64,000 nt of DNA from Anisodus tanguticus (lineage: Eukaryota > Streptophyta > Magnoliopsida > Solanales > Solanaceae), in contig CM067546.1 of the NCBI GenBank assembly GCA_034509755.1, positions 28,511,876 through 28,575,875 of the forward strand, in the 5' to 3' direction. Positions within the stretch are counted from its first letter, which is position 1, and the number at the start of each line of letters is the position of its first letter. The notes beneath the pieces were generated by a model. That model saw only the letters and a list, made by a program, of their open reading frames with translations. It had not been told where the DNA came from and did not search any database. The position numbers and the translations under genes are program-made. Shown here in pieces: positions 13,062-25,854 of the stretch.

Positions 13062-13674
13062 GCATTTGCATCATGCATACTGTCATTTACCAATATATGG
13101 TATGATGCCCACAGAGGCTGTTATAGTAAGGAAGATGCCCGAAGAGTCTGATGTATATGTATACCGTATCATGCATAACATTTAGGCATGTGTATTAGTG
13201 CCCTTAGAGGCATTTACTGATGTTCAATTATTTCTGTTTCAGACTATGATATATCTCTGCTATGTTATTTCTTATGCCTGACATACTCAGTACATCAGTC
13301 GTACTGACTTTCATTTTGTCAGGGGACGCTGCGTTTTATGCCTGCAGGTTCATATTGAGAGAGTGACAGTTCGCCCTAGTAGGTTATTGGTTCAGCTGGT
13401 ATTTGGAGCACTCTATTCGTTTTGGAGTTGCGGTCTGGTCGTGGTATGTTCTACTCTTTAGAGGCTTGTAGATACGTGTCCTGTGGTTAGTTGTCATCTA
13501 TGGCCTTGTCGGCCTTGGTATATAAATATGTAAGTTGGAGCTTTTGGGTTGAAACTTTATATAATCTATCATGGCTCAGCCCATGTTTAAATACGATTAA
13601 GGGTGGAGTATAGATGTGGTGCCTGGCGGGTAGGGTCCAGGTGGCCGTCGCGGCCCTCCGGTTTGGGTCGTGAC
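11230..13674 (+). repeat. Gypsy-type LTR (3' LTR), about 2.45 kb
   Basis: Starts TGTAACACCCCGTAC and ends GGGTCGTGACA, with TG/CA ends and the TGTAACACCCC start common to plant Gypsy LTRs. A purine tract precedes it and no primer site follows, so it is a 3' LTR. The flanking five bases (GAGGA, CCTCT) differ, as expected when the left flank is internal sequence. Possible TATA boxes are TATATAA at 12804 and an AT-rich stretch near 11470. The short frame at 11879-12118 looks like chance. Confidence 0.65.
12864..13059. repeat. GTGATGT-type repeats (12864-12922) and TA microsatellite (13006-13059)
   Basis: Short GTGATGTG units are followed by two copies of a GGGA..GGTTG(A/C)ACGATCCGCAACA block (from about 12940 and 12978) and then about 27 TA units, all inside the LTR. 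Confidence 0.85.
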
Positions 13675-13906
13675 ACCTCTTCACAGCTTGCCAATGATCT
13701 CTTCCATGATTGGATTGATACCTACTAACCACACTTTACGGCATAACAAATGTTTGGACGAGTACAAATCATAGCATACATCAAGCTCCTGACAACACTT
13801 GAATATGGAACTCGAGACATGTTTTTCTTTTTCTTTTTTAGTCTTTGGACACATTTCAAGGCTTTAAGTCTCACCTCTTGCTACAGGAGTATCCATGGGT
13901 TTGCAA

Positions 13907-14631
13907 CTATTCATTCAAAAGCTTTTCAAAATTTTCATTACATAAGTTTTTTCCAGATAAACTCAAAACCTTCTTGTAACGATCTCTTTGGATCTTAACA
14001 CCCAATATATACTCTGCTTCATTTATGTCTTTCATGTCAAATGACTTTGAAAGCCATGACTTGATAGTTTTCACATACTCTAAATTATTTTCGGCTAATA
14101 GAATATCATTCACGTAAAAGGAAAGAATTACAAACATTCCGTTGGACTTCTTCACATAAATGCAATGGTCTTCATCTATCATGGTGAAATCATATGAAAT
14201 CACATCCTTGTGAAATCTCAAATACCACTGCCTTGAGACTGCTTCAAACTATAAATTAATCTTTTCAATTTACAGACTTTCTTTTCTTGGCCTTTAACGA
14301 AACCTACAAGTTGTTCCATGTAGATTTCCTCGTTTAATTCTCCATTGAGAAAAGTTGTCTTCACCTCCATTTGGTGTAACTCTAGATCCAAACATGCAAC
14401 AATAATCAAAAGTAAGCGAATTGAGGTAAATTTCACAACTGGTGAAAAGGTTTCTTCATAATATATTCCAGCTTCTTGAGTAAAACCTTTTGCGACCAAT
14501 CGTGCCTTGTACCTTTCTATTGACCCGTTCACTTTGCGTTTAACTTTGAGAACACATTTGTTCCAGATAGATCTACGCCCAGAAGAAAGGTCAACCAGAT
14601 CCCAAACTTTATTGGTTATCATGGACTCCAA
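13907..14631 (-). pseudogene. Copia reverse transcriptase remnant
   Basis: 14631-14218 reads IERYKARLVAKGFTQEAGI, EETFSPVVKFTSIRLLLI and a degraded LDVKTAFL-like motif (MEVKTTFLNGEL). 14221-13907 holds FYVNDILLA, where the catalytic YVDD has become YVND, and then KDINEAEYILGVKI. A frameshift near 14220 separates the two. The sequence stops before RNase H. Confidence 0.85.
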
Positions 14632-14785
14632 TTCTTTTTTTCATTGCTTTCATCCATTCATCTTTTCCAGGGCATGCCAAAGCTTCAGTAACAGAAATAG
14701 GCTAATCTAATTCTGTGGGAAAGAAAATGTAATCTTCAATCTCATAAGATCTTTTAGATATACCTTTTCTGGTACTCTTACGTTG

Positions 14786-15900
14786 TTAAAATTCAGGTTC
14801 CTCTAAAGGATTTTGGGATTCAAAAATTCCACTTGGATCAGGAACCGATTCTTGATCTATTTGACTATCAAACATGTCTGAAGACACTGTGTGATCATCT
14901 GAATTTAACATTTCATAAAGAGTCTCTCCTTCCTTTATTTCACCCTTTTTTGGAAAATCATTTTCTAGAAATATGATATCTTGTGATTCAATTTCAATAA
15001 TATTTTCATCTTCTAATTCACCAATAAACACAAATCCTTTGGAGTGTTTGTCTTGTAAAGATACATTTCTTTCCTTTTGGACTAAGTTTTTCAAACTTAC
15101 CAAAATGATCTTTCACATATGCAGCACAACCCCAAGGTCGTATATCATTCAGGTTTGGTTTATGGCCATTCCATAGCTCATATGGAGTGGAAGTAACTGA
15201 TATAGAAGGCATTTTATTCAATATGTAGGCCACATTCAGTAATGCATCTCCCTAGAAGGAGATACGTAAATTTATCTGCGCTATCATGGACCTTGTTATG
15301 TCCAATTGTGTTATATTCCTCCTTTTTGCTACACCATTCTGTTGAGGTGTATAAGGAATAATTAGCTGTCTGATAATGCCTTTTTCATTACATAATTCTT
15401 CAAACTATTTTGATAAATATTCACGGCCTCTATCGATTCTTAAAGACTTTATACTTTTGTCTAATTGATTTTCAACTTCATTCATATATCTTCAAAAGCA
15501 TTCAAGTGCTTCAGATTTATGAGAAATCAAATAGACATAACGAAAGCGCATGAAATCATCAATAAACGTAATGAAATACAAAGCACCAGACCTTTCCCTC
15601 ACATTCATTGGACACAGATATCAGAATGAATTAATTGCAATAAGGAATCGGTTCTCTTAGCCTTTACAAATGGTTTACGTGTAATCTTTCCAGCAAGACA
15701 ACTTTTACAAGTTGGCATTTCATTTTTTGAGAAAGGACCTAAATGCACTTCATTTGCCAATCTATTCATTTGGTCTTGCCCTATGTGATCTAATCTTGCA
15801 TGTCATGTAATAACATCAACATCATTGTTACTATAATAACATGTCATTACACAACAGTCAACATAATAGTCATAAGTTAAAGGATTACAATCTAAAATGA
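14786..15900 (-). pseudogene. Copia integrase remnant
   Basis: In translation from about 15450 downward the core reads DRGREYLS, a stop, FEELCNEKGI and PYTPQQNGVAKRRN. Then MAYILNKMPSISVTSTPYEL and RPWGCAAYVKDHFGKFEKL follow (15233-15018), then an acidic linker (15103-14786). The Glu of the integrase D,D,E triad, usually in an xERK context at this site, is Lys here, so the enzyme would be dead even without the stops. Confidence 0.78.
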
Positions 15901-15928
15901 TAAAACCATCATAACGAAGTTCAAAACC

Positions 15929-16260
15929 TTAAAAAACATTGTCTTGAGTAATTCTAATACCATTGCGACTAAAATTTACACAGAAACCAAGATCTAGAAG
16001 AACAGACAAAGATACTAAGTTTCGTCGAATCTCTGGAGTATATAGGACGTCATGCAACATCAAAAATCGGCCATCACGCAAGTCCATTTTGCAAGTTCCT
16101 ATCCCTTTGACTTCAAGATTTGCATTATTTTCTACATATATCCACCTTGATCCAAGTGAAACTCGACGGAACTCCACAAACGTTTCTCGATCACGACTCA
16201 CATGGTCGGTGGCTCCTGAGTCTACAATCCATAAAGGATAAGATTCAGTTAGTAAAACAG
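15929..16260 (-). pseudogene. Copia protease / pre-integrase remnant
   Basis: The frame 16201-15929 reads GSRWIYVENNANLEVKGIGT and then DVLYTPEIRRNLVSLSVLLD, the segment that follows the protease active site in Copia polyproteins. The active-site Asp region just upstream (about 16225, read as LWIVDSGATDH-like) lies beyond the start of this frame but is still readable. Confidence 0.7.
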
Positions 16261-16339
16261 TGCTAGAAACATATATAGCACTTAGAGATGCATTTTGAAA
16301 TGCTACCTTTTTCGGCTATGGACATTCATGAGCAAAATG

Positions 16340-17133
16340 CCCTGGAACTTGGCAGTTGTAGAACTTCATCTTACTCGTCTTTCTTCTTGAAAAAATGTTT
16401 TCCCTTCTTGGGATCTGGCTTGTTCTTTTTCTTGGAGGGTCCTTACCCTTTTCCATCATGTTTCCAATTCTTTTTGCGCTTGAAGCCTAAAGACTTCGTA
16501 TCACTTGATTCTTCCACATAGGCACCAGATACAGTTTTAGCAACACCAAGCCGCTCGTCTTCAAGCTCGGCATGACAGGCAACATCAGAAAAGGTTTTGA
16601 TGATATCATTATTGGTTAAATTAACCTTCAAGTGTTCACAACTATTAGCAAGAGACCGGATCACTGCTCATCAGAGAGAACATGACCAATACTTTTGAGT
16701 TGAGCAATCATGTTAGACATCACCCTAAGGTGTTGCTTGACATTATGATCATGACGCTTCTTGTAAGTGTCAAATTTGATAGTCAGTTGTCTAAGACGGG
16801 TCACAGTAGTACCCATATATGTCTCTCTTAAGTGTGTCCACATATCATGAGCAATCAGATATTCCTCACATTCGTGAATGAGATCATCAACAACAAAACT
16901 TACAATAATTCCACATGCAGTGGAATCTTTTTTTTTCCATACATTGTAAGTTTTGAGATCTTTTTGTGTTGAGCAATGTTACTTTCTCCTGGATGAACCA
17001 AACTGTGGTTAATGCCTTCCATAGCATCTTGCTCTTCCAACACATACCACATCTTACGAATCTGGATTTCGTAATTCTCACCGTTCAGTTCCTCACCCTT
17101 GTTTAGATCATCAATGATGTTTTTCAATGCCAT
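16340..17133 (-). pseudogene. Copia gag remnant
   Basis: Starts MALKNIIDDLNKGEELNGEN at 17133. Continues as MWTHLRETYMGTTVTRLRQL (16843-16661), then a Lys-rich stretch (16664-16443), and ends with the knuckle FYNCQVPGHFAHEC near 16375-16340. The first Cys of the usual C-x2-C-x4-H-x4-C knuckle is replaced by Phe. Frame breaks lie between the pieces. In an active element this would be the RNA-packaging capsid protein. Confidence 0.8.
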
Positions 17134-17639
17134 GTCTGTTAAATGAGATAATTAAGCAATTTTATTTATCAATATTTACTTTAACAAATTTATGCATGTA
17201 ATATTCACACTAAAGCAAATTAATTCTCATAAATAACTTCACATTTTGTGTAAAATCTAAAGATCACAAAGTTTCCGATCACCATCTACAATCTAAACGT
17301 TTAATCAAAATGAAAAAAAAAATCTTAGTGTGAATTTTCATTAAATGACTTTTAATTAAGTCTCAATCCATAAAAGAATATATACATATAACATAGGAGA
17401 CTAACAAACATATGTTCATAAAAGAAATTTATATAATTACAAGTCATATACTACTATTCTATGGCTATGTTCTCATTACGCGAGTGAATGGATCTACAAC
17501 ACTTTCAACAACAAATTTAGCCAATTTTTCTATGGGAGAAACTCGAGAAAGCTGAGACTTAGAAACTACTGGACTTAATCTTGGTCTACAACAAGTCTTT
17601 AAAGCCAAGATTTCTTAACCTTAGTAGCTATTTCTTTTT

Positions 17640-18134
17640 CCTCCCACTTGGCTTGAAGTTCCATAGTGTATACCAAAATTTGCCCATTGGGATCAAACTA
17701 GTGATAAATATTAGTCAATTGATTCTTCCAATAATCTGGTAAGAATTGCAGTAATATACCCAAAACGTCGTAATTCAGTACATATTTAAAATGTTGAATC
17801 ATTAGTTCTGACAGTTTTCTCCAAAAAGACGAAGATGGCACGGTATAGATGCAGATGGGTCCATTTCGAATTTTTAAAATTCTTCAATTATTCTTTCTCC
17901 TTCCCTTCGCGCAACTCTTTCCTCCCTAAAGATATTTTGTATCGTCCTTGGGACTTTCTTGATGACTTCCGGCTCAGAGTCTAAATCATTACTGTATTTA
18001 GTCCTTCGACGACATATTCTTCTACGTTGTCCTTTTGCTCCACTTTTAGTATCACTCTCACTTGGAGTAATTCGAGCATGTCCCCTCCAGCCATATCTGA
18101 AATGGGAACATGAAAACAAAATGGTTTTTATCAT
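17640..18134 (-). pseudogene. Unrecognised coding-like remnant (duplicated at 26848-27067)
   Basis: The frame 18134-17874 starts MIKTILFSCSHFRYGWRGHA, contains a basic patch (KGQRRRICRRRTK) and ends in acidic/basic sequence (EPEVIKKVPR). A second readable stretch in another frame covers about 17820-17600 (LPDYWKNQLTNIYH, then MELQAKWEEKEIATKVKKSWL-like residues) with one internal stop. I do not recognise a family. It could be a decayed host exon or part of an unknown element. Its first half is repeated beside LTR copy C. Confidence 0.35.
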
Positions 18135-18727
18135 TTAATGTGACCGTATATGCCACAATTAATCGTAGAAGACAAAATATATTTAAGGATCATTTTTTTT
18201 ATAAAAAATATTTAAGTAACTGCATCATAATTTGTTTAGGATTTAACCAACAAACAAAAAAAATTACATAATGATGCAGCACTATAGCAATTGACGTAAG
18301 GAGAACAATACAGAATCAATTCATGTTGATTAAAAAAAATTAACATAGGCCAAACGAATCTTTTAAATAATCTGCACCCTAACCAGAACACCTTAACCTT
18401 TGAAAAAAACTCATAACGTATCGTCCATTTCCTACCATCTGGCTTGAACCTTTGGGTAGACTCTGCAGGATCAACAACCATAGCTGCACGGAGTACGGTA
18501 GAATTCCTCGGTACGGTCATTCGGGAAGTCCCTCCGAGGGCGATACGGGTTATTAAATATTCTCAAAAAAAATAATCTAGTATGAGAATCACAATACCAG
18601 TACCCATGAACTTCTTTTTAAACCAACAATAGAAAAAGTTGATTCACGTACCATGTAAAAAATAAAAGAAGACAAAAAAAACTGTCATGAATTAAATGTG
18701 AAAGAGACATGCCACTTTAATTCAAAC

Positions 18728-20312
18728 GGAAAGTATATATGTCCTAACGACAATCTATATTAAGGACATAATGTATTTGAACACATTTGTATTATTAATA
18801 AGATTAATATTTATGACATTTACAATTATTGAATTATTATTTGATTGTTTATAATTATTCATTAATGTGCATCCCTTGAGCTTACGTTGTCATTAATAGA
18901 TTGAGATATTAATGATAGAGCGTAAATCTAAAAACGGCCTCGACTAATGATCAGCGAGAATGAATATCGATGATATGTTATAAGTCGACATGTGGTATGC
19001 ATCACATTCTTAGAGAATGTAGTATGTCTCACCTGCTACTAGTAATGGTTACTAGTGATAGACATATGGATACTTTTGGAAAGTATTGGTATACCCTGCT
19101 GATAAACTATTTGTTAGACATGTCTAGAGTGTTATCAGCGTGTGAGATGTAAAGGTCATTTGACTTGAGGTCAATACGCACCTTGTTTACAAAGTAATGT
19201 ACTTTGACCTTGTCCTAAGCTTAAACTCCTTATAGGATAAGATACGGCTTGTGTTGGGTACATTATGATGTAAACTAAGGTGGTAGTTGAGCCAAGAATA
19301 GGATTCATTCCTCGATTCGATATTCGAGAGAGCACTCAACTTCTCAGTGATATTAGGTCGGCCAAGTCATTGGACAATGCAAGAGACATATTTAGAATTT
19401 GGTCTAGTTGTCGACTAATATAGATGAGATAAAGTGATCAAGCCATTTGGATAGACACATGACAATTCCTAAGCTTGATTGAGCGTGTCGCGAATGAAAG
19501 GAATTTATCATCTCACATAAAGGTTATGTTTATTGGATTCATGTAAACGTACTTCATATATTGAGTTCATCGTACGACGCTGTCTAAGAGTTTCGTATGG
19601 ACCTTAATTGGATTAGTGTCGATATATAGCCTATAGGGTCACACTATGTCGATTATCTCTTCGATCTAAGGGTGTATTGAGAAAGTATTAAATATTCAAT
19701 TTGAAATCGAGACATTTAAATTGATAATAACTATGAGATAATTTCTATTAGATGAAAATTATTTAATTAAATCAAAATTAGATTTTGGATTTAATGTGCT
19801 GAATATATTTATTAAATGAAAATGAGAAACAAAATTTACGTAAGGCACCGCGGCGCCTACCCGGTAGTGAGCCCAGTCGGACTGGCACACTGCACCTCGG
19901 GTTTTGGGCCAGGCTTAAGCCTAACCCTAAAACATTTTTCTGACCTAATTTTCAACTATAAATTCAGCACATCCCTCTTTGTTATTAACACACACAAGAA
20001 TTATACTAATTCTATTAAACAATTCTAGACTTAGAGTCTAGGATAAAACTCTCTCAAACCTCTGCCAAGATTTCATGGCTTTCTTGAGAGAGGAATATAC
20101 ACTATAGCATTGTGCTTGCAGTCGAAAAGGAAATCGTGTGTCCACCCTTTAGTAACGACTCCAGATAATACAACATGTAAGTGTTCATGTTTTATGTTAC
20201 AGGTTTTGATTGTCATATAACCATACCAGAAGAAATTGTTGGGGTAAGTAGAACAAAATTTTAAACTTCCGTTGTGCCTACTTAAGTATTTTGAACCCAA
20301 CAAAACCCTACA
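18728..20312 (+). repeat. 5' LTR of Copia element A
   Basis: Runs from GGAAAGTATATATGTCCTAA to CCCTACA, directly before the primer site. TATAAAT lies at 19957-19963. The left edge is uncertain by a few bases: element B starts TGAAAGTATATG where A has CGGAAAG. Near-identical to LTR copy C (27533-29112) and more distantly related to LTR B. Confidence 0.75.
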
Positions 20313-20313
20313 G

Positions 20314-20330
20314 TGGTATCAGAGCCCGGG
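20314..20330 (+). other. Primer binding site of Copia A
   Basis: TGGTATCAGAGCCCGGG, complementary to the 3' end of initiator tRNA-Met, one base after the LTR. Confidence 0.9.
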
Positions 20331-20869
20331 TTGGTTCAATGGTTATATAACAATTGAAAGAAATAATAATATGGGTTAAACATAAAATTAGATTAAAACA
20401 AGGCTTCTTGAAATCCTACACATCTTGACCGAACAGTTAACCTTTTTGATATCACCCTAAATTATCACCTACGCTAAATAGATGAAGTCATTCTGTTCTA
20501 ACTCGGACTAAGCTAAGTGCAGATAACCTGTTCATTGCGAACATGGTGCACGACAAAGAACGGGTAGGAATGGATGATGGTCGATATATGTGTTATTGAT
20601 AATGGTGGGTGATGATAAAGGATTTGTGATCTGATCCCTAAATTGGATTTAGGTTTGAACGATTTTGAAAATCAACACAGAAATGTTCTGTCAATACATC
20701 AGCATCGCGCCCTAAATGATAGGGCACCGCGGCGCTTGCTAGGGTTACAAGGCAGCGCCGCGGCGCCTGTCACGACGAAGAACAGGGATCGCGGCTCCTA
20801 TCCGAGACCCACAATTAAAAGCTTCATTTTAAAATTTTGGACTTACTGGACATTAGGCGCCGCAACCCT

Positions 20870-21060
20870 ATTGTGGAGCACCGCGGAGCTAATGCATTTG
20901 CAGAAGCAAAATGGTTTTTGCCCTTGCAGGACCGCGACGCTAATGAATTTGCAGAGGCTGAAAGTTTTTTGCCCTTACAGCGTCGCGACGCTAATGCATT
21001 TGTAGAAGCCGAAAGGCTTCTGCCTCAGTGGCGTCGCGGCCCTAATGAATAGCGTCGCGA
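20870..21060 (+). repeat. 51-bp tandem repeat in the leader of Copia A
   Basis: GCTAATG(C/A)ATTTGCAGA-type starts occur at 20888, 20939 and 20990, with a partial fourth at 21041: an exact 51-bp spacing. Each unit ends in a GCGTCGCG-like block. Because 51 is a multiple of 3, one frame (20837-21052) reads as a 17-residue repeat with NAFAEAK, NEFAEAE and NAFVEAE cores. Confidence 0.85.
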
Positions 21061-21984
21061 ACCCACCTGTCCGAAACAAAAAAAAAATTAGAGCTCAGAA
21101 AGTTTAAGCCAAGATTATTATTATTACAGTATATTATTTGATAAGTATACTGTTTATGTGCTAAATGTTTGTCATTTAGATTACTAGTATAGTGTCGCGC
21201 ATTATACATGTATGGGTAGGCGGCGCCCAGTATTTGTTAAACCGCTTAACATCATGCTTGGGTAGGCGGTACCCAATATGTGCTTAGTCATTTACATAAT
21301 AATTAAGATGTTTTGTTGGACATAGCATGCTAGAGTTGATCTTGGTTAAAACCCTAAATTAAAATATTCCCCAAAATTTAATGCAAGTCTTATTTAAAAT
21401 GAATGCATCGTCCGTTATAATTTATTGTAGTGCAAAATCCTTTTCGACGAGATGAATATTTATGCCACAATATTTGCTCTAAGTCTATGAGGACTCAGAC
21501 TTTTTCATAGATGCATGTTAAATGTAGAAGTGGGTGATAAACCTTCATGTGTATTTACACCACAGTGTTTGCTCTATAAGACAAAGATCACTTAGATACA
21601 TAATTGCAGTCGCATAACGGGGTTGACTTGCTAGGCTGTCTTGGCGCCACAGTGTCGGACAAGCCGAGGGACGCAGATCGATTGTTTAGAACATTCAGTC
21701 AAACAAGACTTACAAATTATTTGTAATTGGTTTGGAGACCTACCTGGTTATGCTATTGAAGTTATCAGCCACAACAAACGCGGAGATAGCACAAACTTGG
21801 ATCTTGACCTATTTATGACCGTATTTGATATGTGTCTGTATTCATCCATGGGGTCGAAGAGTATGTTAAAATAGTGAGAACTAATTAAACTAAATGTCAT
21901 GTTAATTAGTTAACGAATGTGTTCAATAGAAATTATATTAGAGTATAATTTCAAGTCTATCTATTTCTTCAGAATTTATATAAA

Positions 21985-22358
21985 ATGTCGAATCTATCAC
22001 TGAAAATGTTGGTTAAGACAAACAAGTTGACTGGAGCAAATTACCCTGACTGGTTGAGAAATCTGTGATTGGTGTTAAGACAAGAAAGAATTGAGTACGT
22101 GTTAAACACAGTATTTCCCACAGTCCATGCTGAAAACTCTGTTGAGTATGCCATGTTTGACAATGTGGCTTATCAAAAACATCTAGACGATGCTACCTCT
22201 GCACAGTGTATAATGTTGTCCTCTATGACTGTATAGTTACAGAGGCAACATGAAAACATGGCCCCAACGAAATGCTATAACACTTGAAGAGTCAATGTGA
22301 CTCACAGTCTCAGACAATGGAATATGAACTGTTAAGAGACATTTTCAAGTGTAAGTTG
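21985..22358 (+). pseudogene. Gag fragment of Copia A
   Basis: Starts MSNLSLKMLVKTNKLTGANY at 21985, then PDWLRNL, a stop, and LVLRQERIEYVLNTVFPTV and YQKHLDDATSAQCIMLSSM. Several in-frame stops. It aligns with the gag of element B and is cut off at the start of LTR B after about 120 codons. Confidence 0.8.
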
Positions 22359-23927
22359 TGAAAGTATATGTATGTCCTAGAGACAATCTGTATTAGGACA
22401 AATGTACTTTATACACATTCGTATTATTATTAATAGAGATTAATATTTTGGCATTTGCAATTATTGAATTATTAGTTGATTGTTTATAATATTCTATAAT
22501 ATGTATCCCTAGAGGTTACGTTGTTATTAATAGTGTGAGATATTAATATTGTAACGTAACTCTTAAAATAGCCTCGACTAATGATCATCGAGAATGGAAT
22601 ATCGATGATATATGATAAGTCGACATGTGGTCTGCATCACATCCTTAGAGGATGTAGTATGTCTCACCTGCTACGAGTAATGGCTACTCATGATGGATAC
22701 ATGGATACTTTAGAAGTATTGGTATACCCTGCTGATATATTATTTGTTATACATGTCTAAAGTATGATCAGTGTGTGGAAGATAGAAGTCCTTAGACTTG
22801 AGGTCAATACACACCTTGTCTACATAGTAATATATTTTGATCATGTTCTAAGCTCAAATGCCTTATACGTTGAGATACGCCTTGTATTGGGTACATTACA
22901 AGGTAAATTAAAGGTGGTAGTTGAGCCAAGATTAAGATTCATTCCTCGAATGTATATTCGAGAGAACACTCAGCTTCTCATTGATATTGGATTGATTAAG
23001 TCGTTGGCCAACGCAATAGACATATCTAGAATATGGTCTTGTTATCAACCAATATAGATGAGATATAATGATCAAGCCATTTGGATAGACACTTCGCAAA
23101 TCCTAAGCTTGATCGAGTGTATCGTGAATGAAAGGATTTTATCTTACCACATAGAGGTTAAGTTTACTGGATTCATGTAAACGTACTTCACATATTAAGT
23201 TCGTCTTGCGGCACCGTCAAGGAGTTCCGCGTGGACCTTAATTTGATTAGTGTCGATATGAGAAGGTCTGTAGGGTCACACTATGTCGATTGTCCTTTCA
23301 ATCTAAGGATTTATTGAGAGAGTATTAAATATTTAATTTAGAATCGAGATATTTAAATGAATGATGATTGTTTTAATTAAGTCAAAATTGGATTTTGGAT
23401 TTAATTAAGAATGTGCTGAAAAAAATGAGGCGGTGCAGGGCCACGTCAGCACTGCGGGGCCCACACAATAGGGTCACGGGGCCCACTGGCTGGGCCGCAG
23501 CGTCGCCGGTGTGGTGACCTAATCTGCCTCGAGTTTAGGGCTAGGCCCAAGGTCAAACCCTAATTCGGTTTGACCTAATTTTTCACCTATAAATACAGAC
23601 CTACACTTCATTATTCATTACACTTGATTTTCATATCAGTATTCTAAGTCTTAGAGACTCAGAATCAAAACACTCTCTCGTACCTCTGCAGGATTTCCTA
23701 GCTTTCCAAATGAGGAATACATTGAAGCTTGGAGCTTGCAATCGAAAGGACATTCGCGTACGCACCCACAGTTGATAAAGATTCCAATTATTGTAAACAT
23801 GTAAGTACCATTCAAGTCTTATGTTTACAATTTAAAATTATCATATAGTCAAATAGTTCTACGTTTGTTGGGTTTGAAATAAGTTTTCAATAACCGCTGC
23901 GTACAACTACCCAATAAAATCCGTACA
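22359..23927 (+). repeat. 5' LTR of Copia element B
   Basis: Runs TGAAAGTATATGTATGTCC to CCGTACA. TATAAATA lies at 23588-23595. Clearly homologous to LTRs A and C along its length but with many substitutions, and with a different GC-rich block at 23430-23520. Confidence 0.78.
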
Positions 23928-25854
23928 GTGGTATCAGAACCAGGGTTGTTTTGAATAATTATAAGGTAATTAGTTAATAATAATATGGATTAGAATTTAT
24001 ATAAATCTGAAATTTATATCGTTTAAAGCTTGAAAACCTAATATCTTAAAAGCACATCATCATTGTCTCCCAAACTATTAAACAATGATGTAATCGATGA
24101 AGTCATTCCGATCTAACTCTTCTAAGTCGATGTGCATAATCGGCTCATTGCGAACATGGTGCACTGAAGCGAAGAACGAGAAGGGATTGGATGACGGTCG
24201 ATGAACGTATTATTTGATAGTGAAGGGTTACGAAGATGAATCTGCAAATCTAACCCTGAACCAGTTTTAAGATTTCGAAAATGCTATTTTTGTGATTCTG
24301 AGATAGAGGCGTCGTGACTCCATGATGGAGCGTCGCGGCGCCACCTAGGGTTTTTCGAGGCAGTAGCTCGGCTCCATTGTGGAGCACCGCGGTGCTGTTC
24401 ATCCAAAAGTTTAAAATAAATAAATAAAATGGTGAACAGTAACCAAAACATTGTTCTGACGTAAACAGTGGCGGCGGTCACTGTTTCGGTGGGAAAGCGA
24501 TGGCGATCTTTGTTCGATCAAAAAAACATTGGAACAAAGTGAACGAAGAACTTAGGAACACTTGTTCGGGGTAAACAGTGGCGGCGGTCACTGTTCAGTC
24601 AAAAAAAATTTGAATCAGAAATTGAAGTTTTAAAAGTTTCAGATTCTGATTCTGAAGTTTAAGAGTTTTAGAATATGAAATTAAAACTTATTCAAATAAG
24701 CAGATTTGGTCCTTTGGGCCAAATCTATAATTAATTTAAATTCTAAAAATTACAGACAGGTCCCTGAAATCTGAAAATATTTTCTGAAAATTGAAATTGG
24801 ATTTTCTGAATTTAAAGGGGTTAAAATTAAAATTTTAAATTCTTAAGCGACTAAACTGTAAATTTTAAAAATCTGGAATTTACAGAAATATCCTGAAAAT
24901 CAATTTTAAAAATCTATAAATATTTAAGGTATTGTTTTGATTAGACTTAAATTTTAGAGTTTAGACAAGTTAAATCATGATTATTATTAATTGTATATTA
25001 TTGAATAATATACGAACTATATGTTAAGCGTTTAAATGCGTACATTTAATTATTAGCATAATGTCCGTTATAACTGTCTGGGTAGGCGGCACCCAGTAAT
25101 TGATCAAACTATCTTATATCATGACTATTGGGTTGATGGTTCCCAACTAAATGTGTTTTTAGAAATTGCATGATTAAATGTCGTATTGGATATGACGTAA
25201 AATTTTGTTGATCTTGGTTAAAATTCCGAAACTAAAATGTTCCCCAAATTTTTAAATACAAGTCTAAATTAAAATGCGTCGTCCATTATAATTGTTAGAG
25301 TGCAAAATCATTTTCGGCGATACGAATATTTATGTCAAAGCATTTGCTCTAAGTCTACGAGGACCCATACTCTTTCATAGATGTGTTTTAAATGTAAAGG
25401 TAGACGATAAACTTTTATGGGTATTTACACCAAAGTGTTTGCTCACTAAGGCCAAATTTACTTAGATACATAAACGCAGTCGTGTAACGGGGTTGACTTG
25501 CTTAGACAAATCTTGGTGCCAAAGTGTCGGACTAATCTAAGGACGCAAGATTAAATATAATATTTGATCAACCAAGAGTTGCAAATAAGTTTTGCAATTG
25601 GTTTAGAACCTACCAAGATGTGTTATTGAAGTTATCAGCCAAAGCAAACGTGGAGATAGCATAGGCTTGGATCTTGACCCATTATGACCTCAATTAATAT
25701 AGGTTCGTATTCTACCATGGGGTCATAGAAGTATGTTAAAATAGTGGGAGCTAACTAAATAAAAAGACCATGTTAATTAGTCAAACAAATGTGCTAATAG
25801 GAAATAAATTTTGAGTTTGATTTCCAGTCTATCTAATTCTTCAGATTATCAAAG

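Larger units (their letters stand above)
13907..17133 (-). mobile_element. Decayed Ty1/Copia element (gag to reverse transcriptase)
   Basis: Minus-strand pieces occur in the Copia order gag, protease, integrase, reverse transcriptase. The RNase H end is missing after about 13907, and the Gypsy LTR ends at 13674. I find neither LTRs nor a TGGTATCAGAGC-type primer site upstream of gag (17134-17600), so both ends are lost or too diverged. It is dead, with many stops and altered catalytic residues. Confidence 0.8.
18728..22358 (+). mobile_element. Copia element A, truncated in gag
   Basis: LTR (18728-20312), a Met-initiator-type primer site (20314-20330), a long leader (20331-21984) and the start of gag (from 21985). 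The element stops at about 22358, where the LTR of element B begins. No pol is present. The leader shares several blocks with element B, including the GGGTAGGCGGC(G/A)CCCAGTA motif near 21212 and 25081. Confidence 0.75.

Noticed and set aside
12860..13185. Open frames made of Ile-Tyr repeats on both strands
   Set aside because: They are translations of the TA microsatellite at 13006-13059.
11230..13674. Solo LTR
   Set aside because: Flanking five bases do not match, and a purine tract directly precedes it, which fits a 3' LTR instead.
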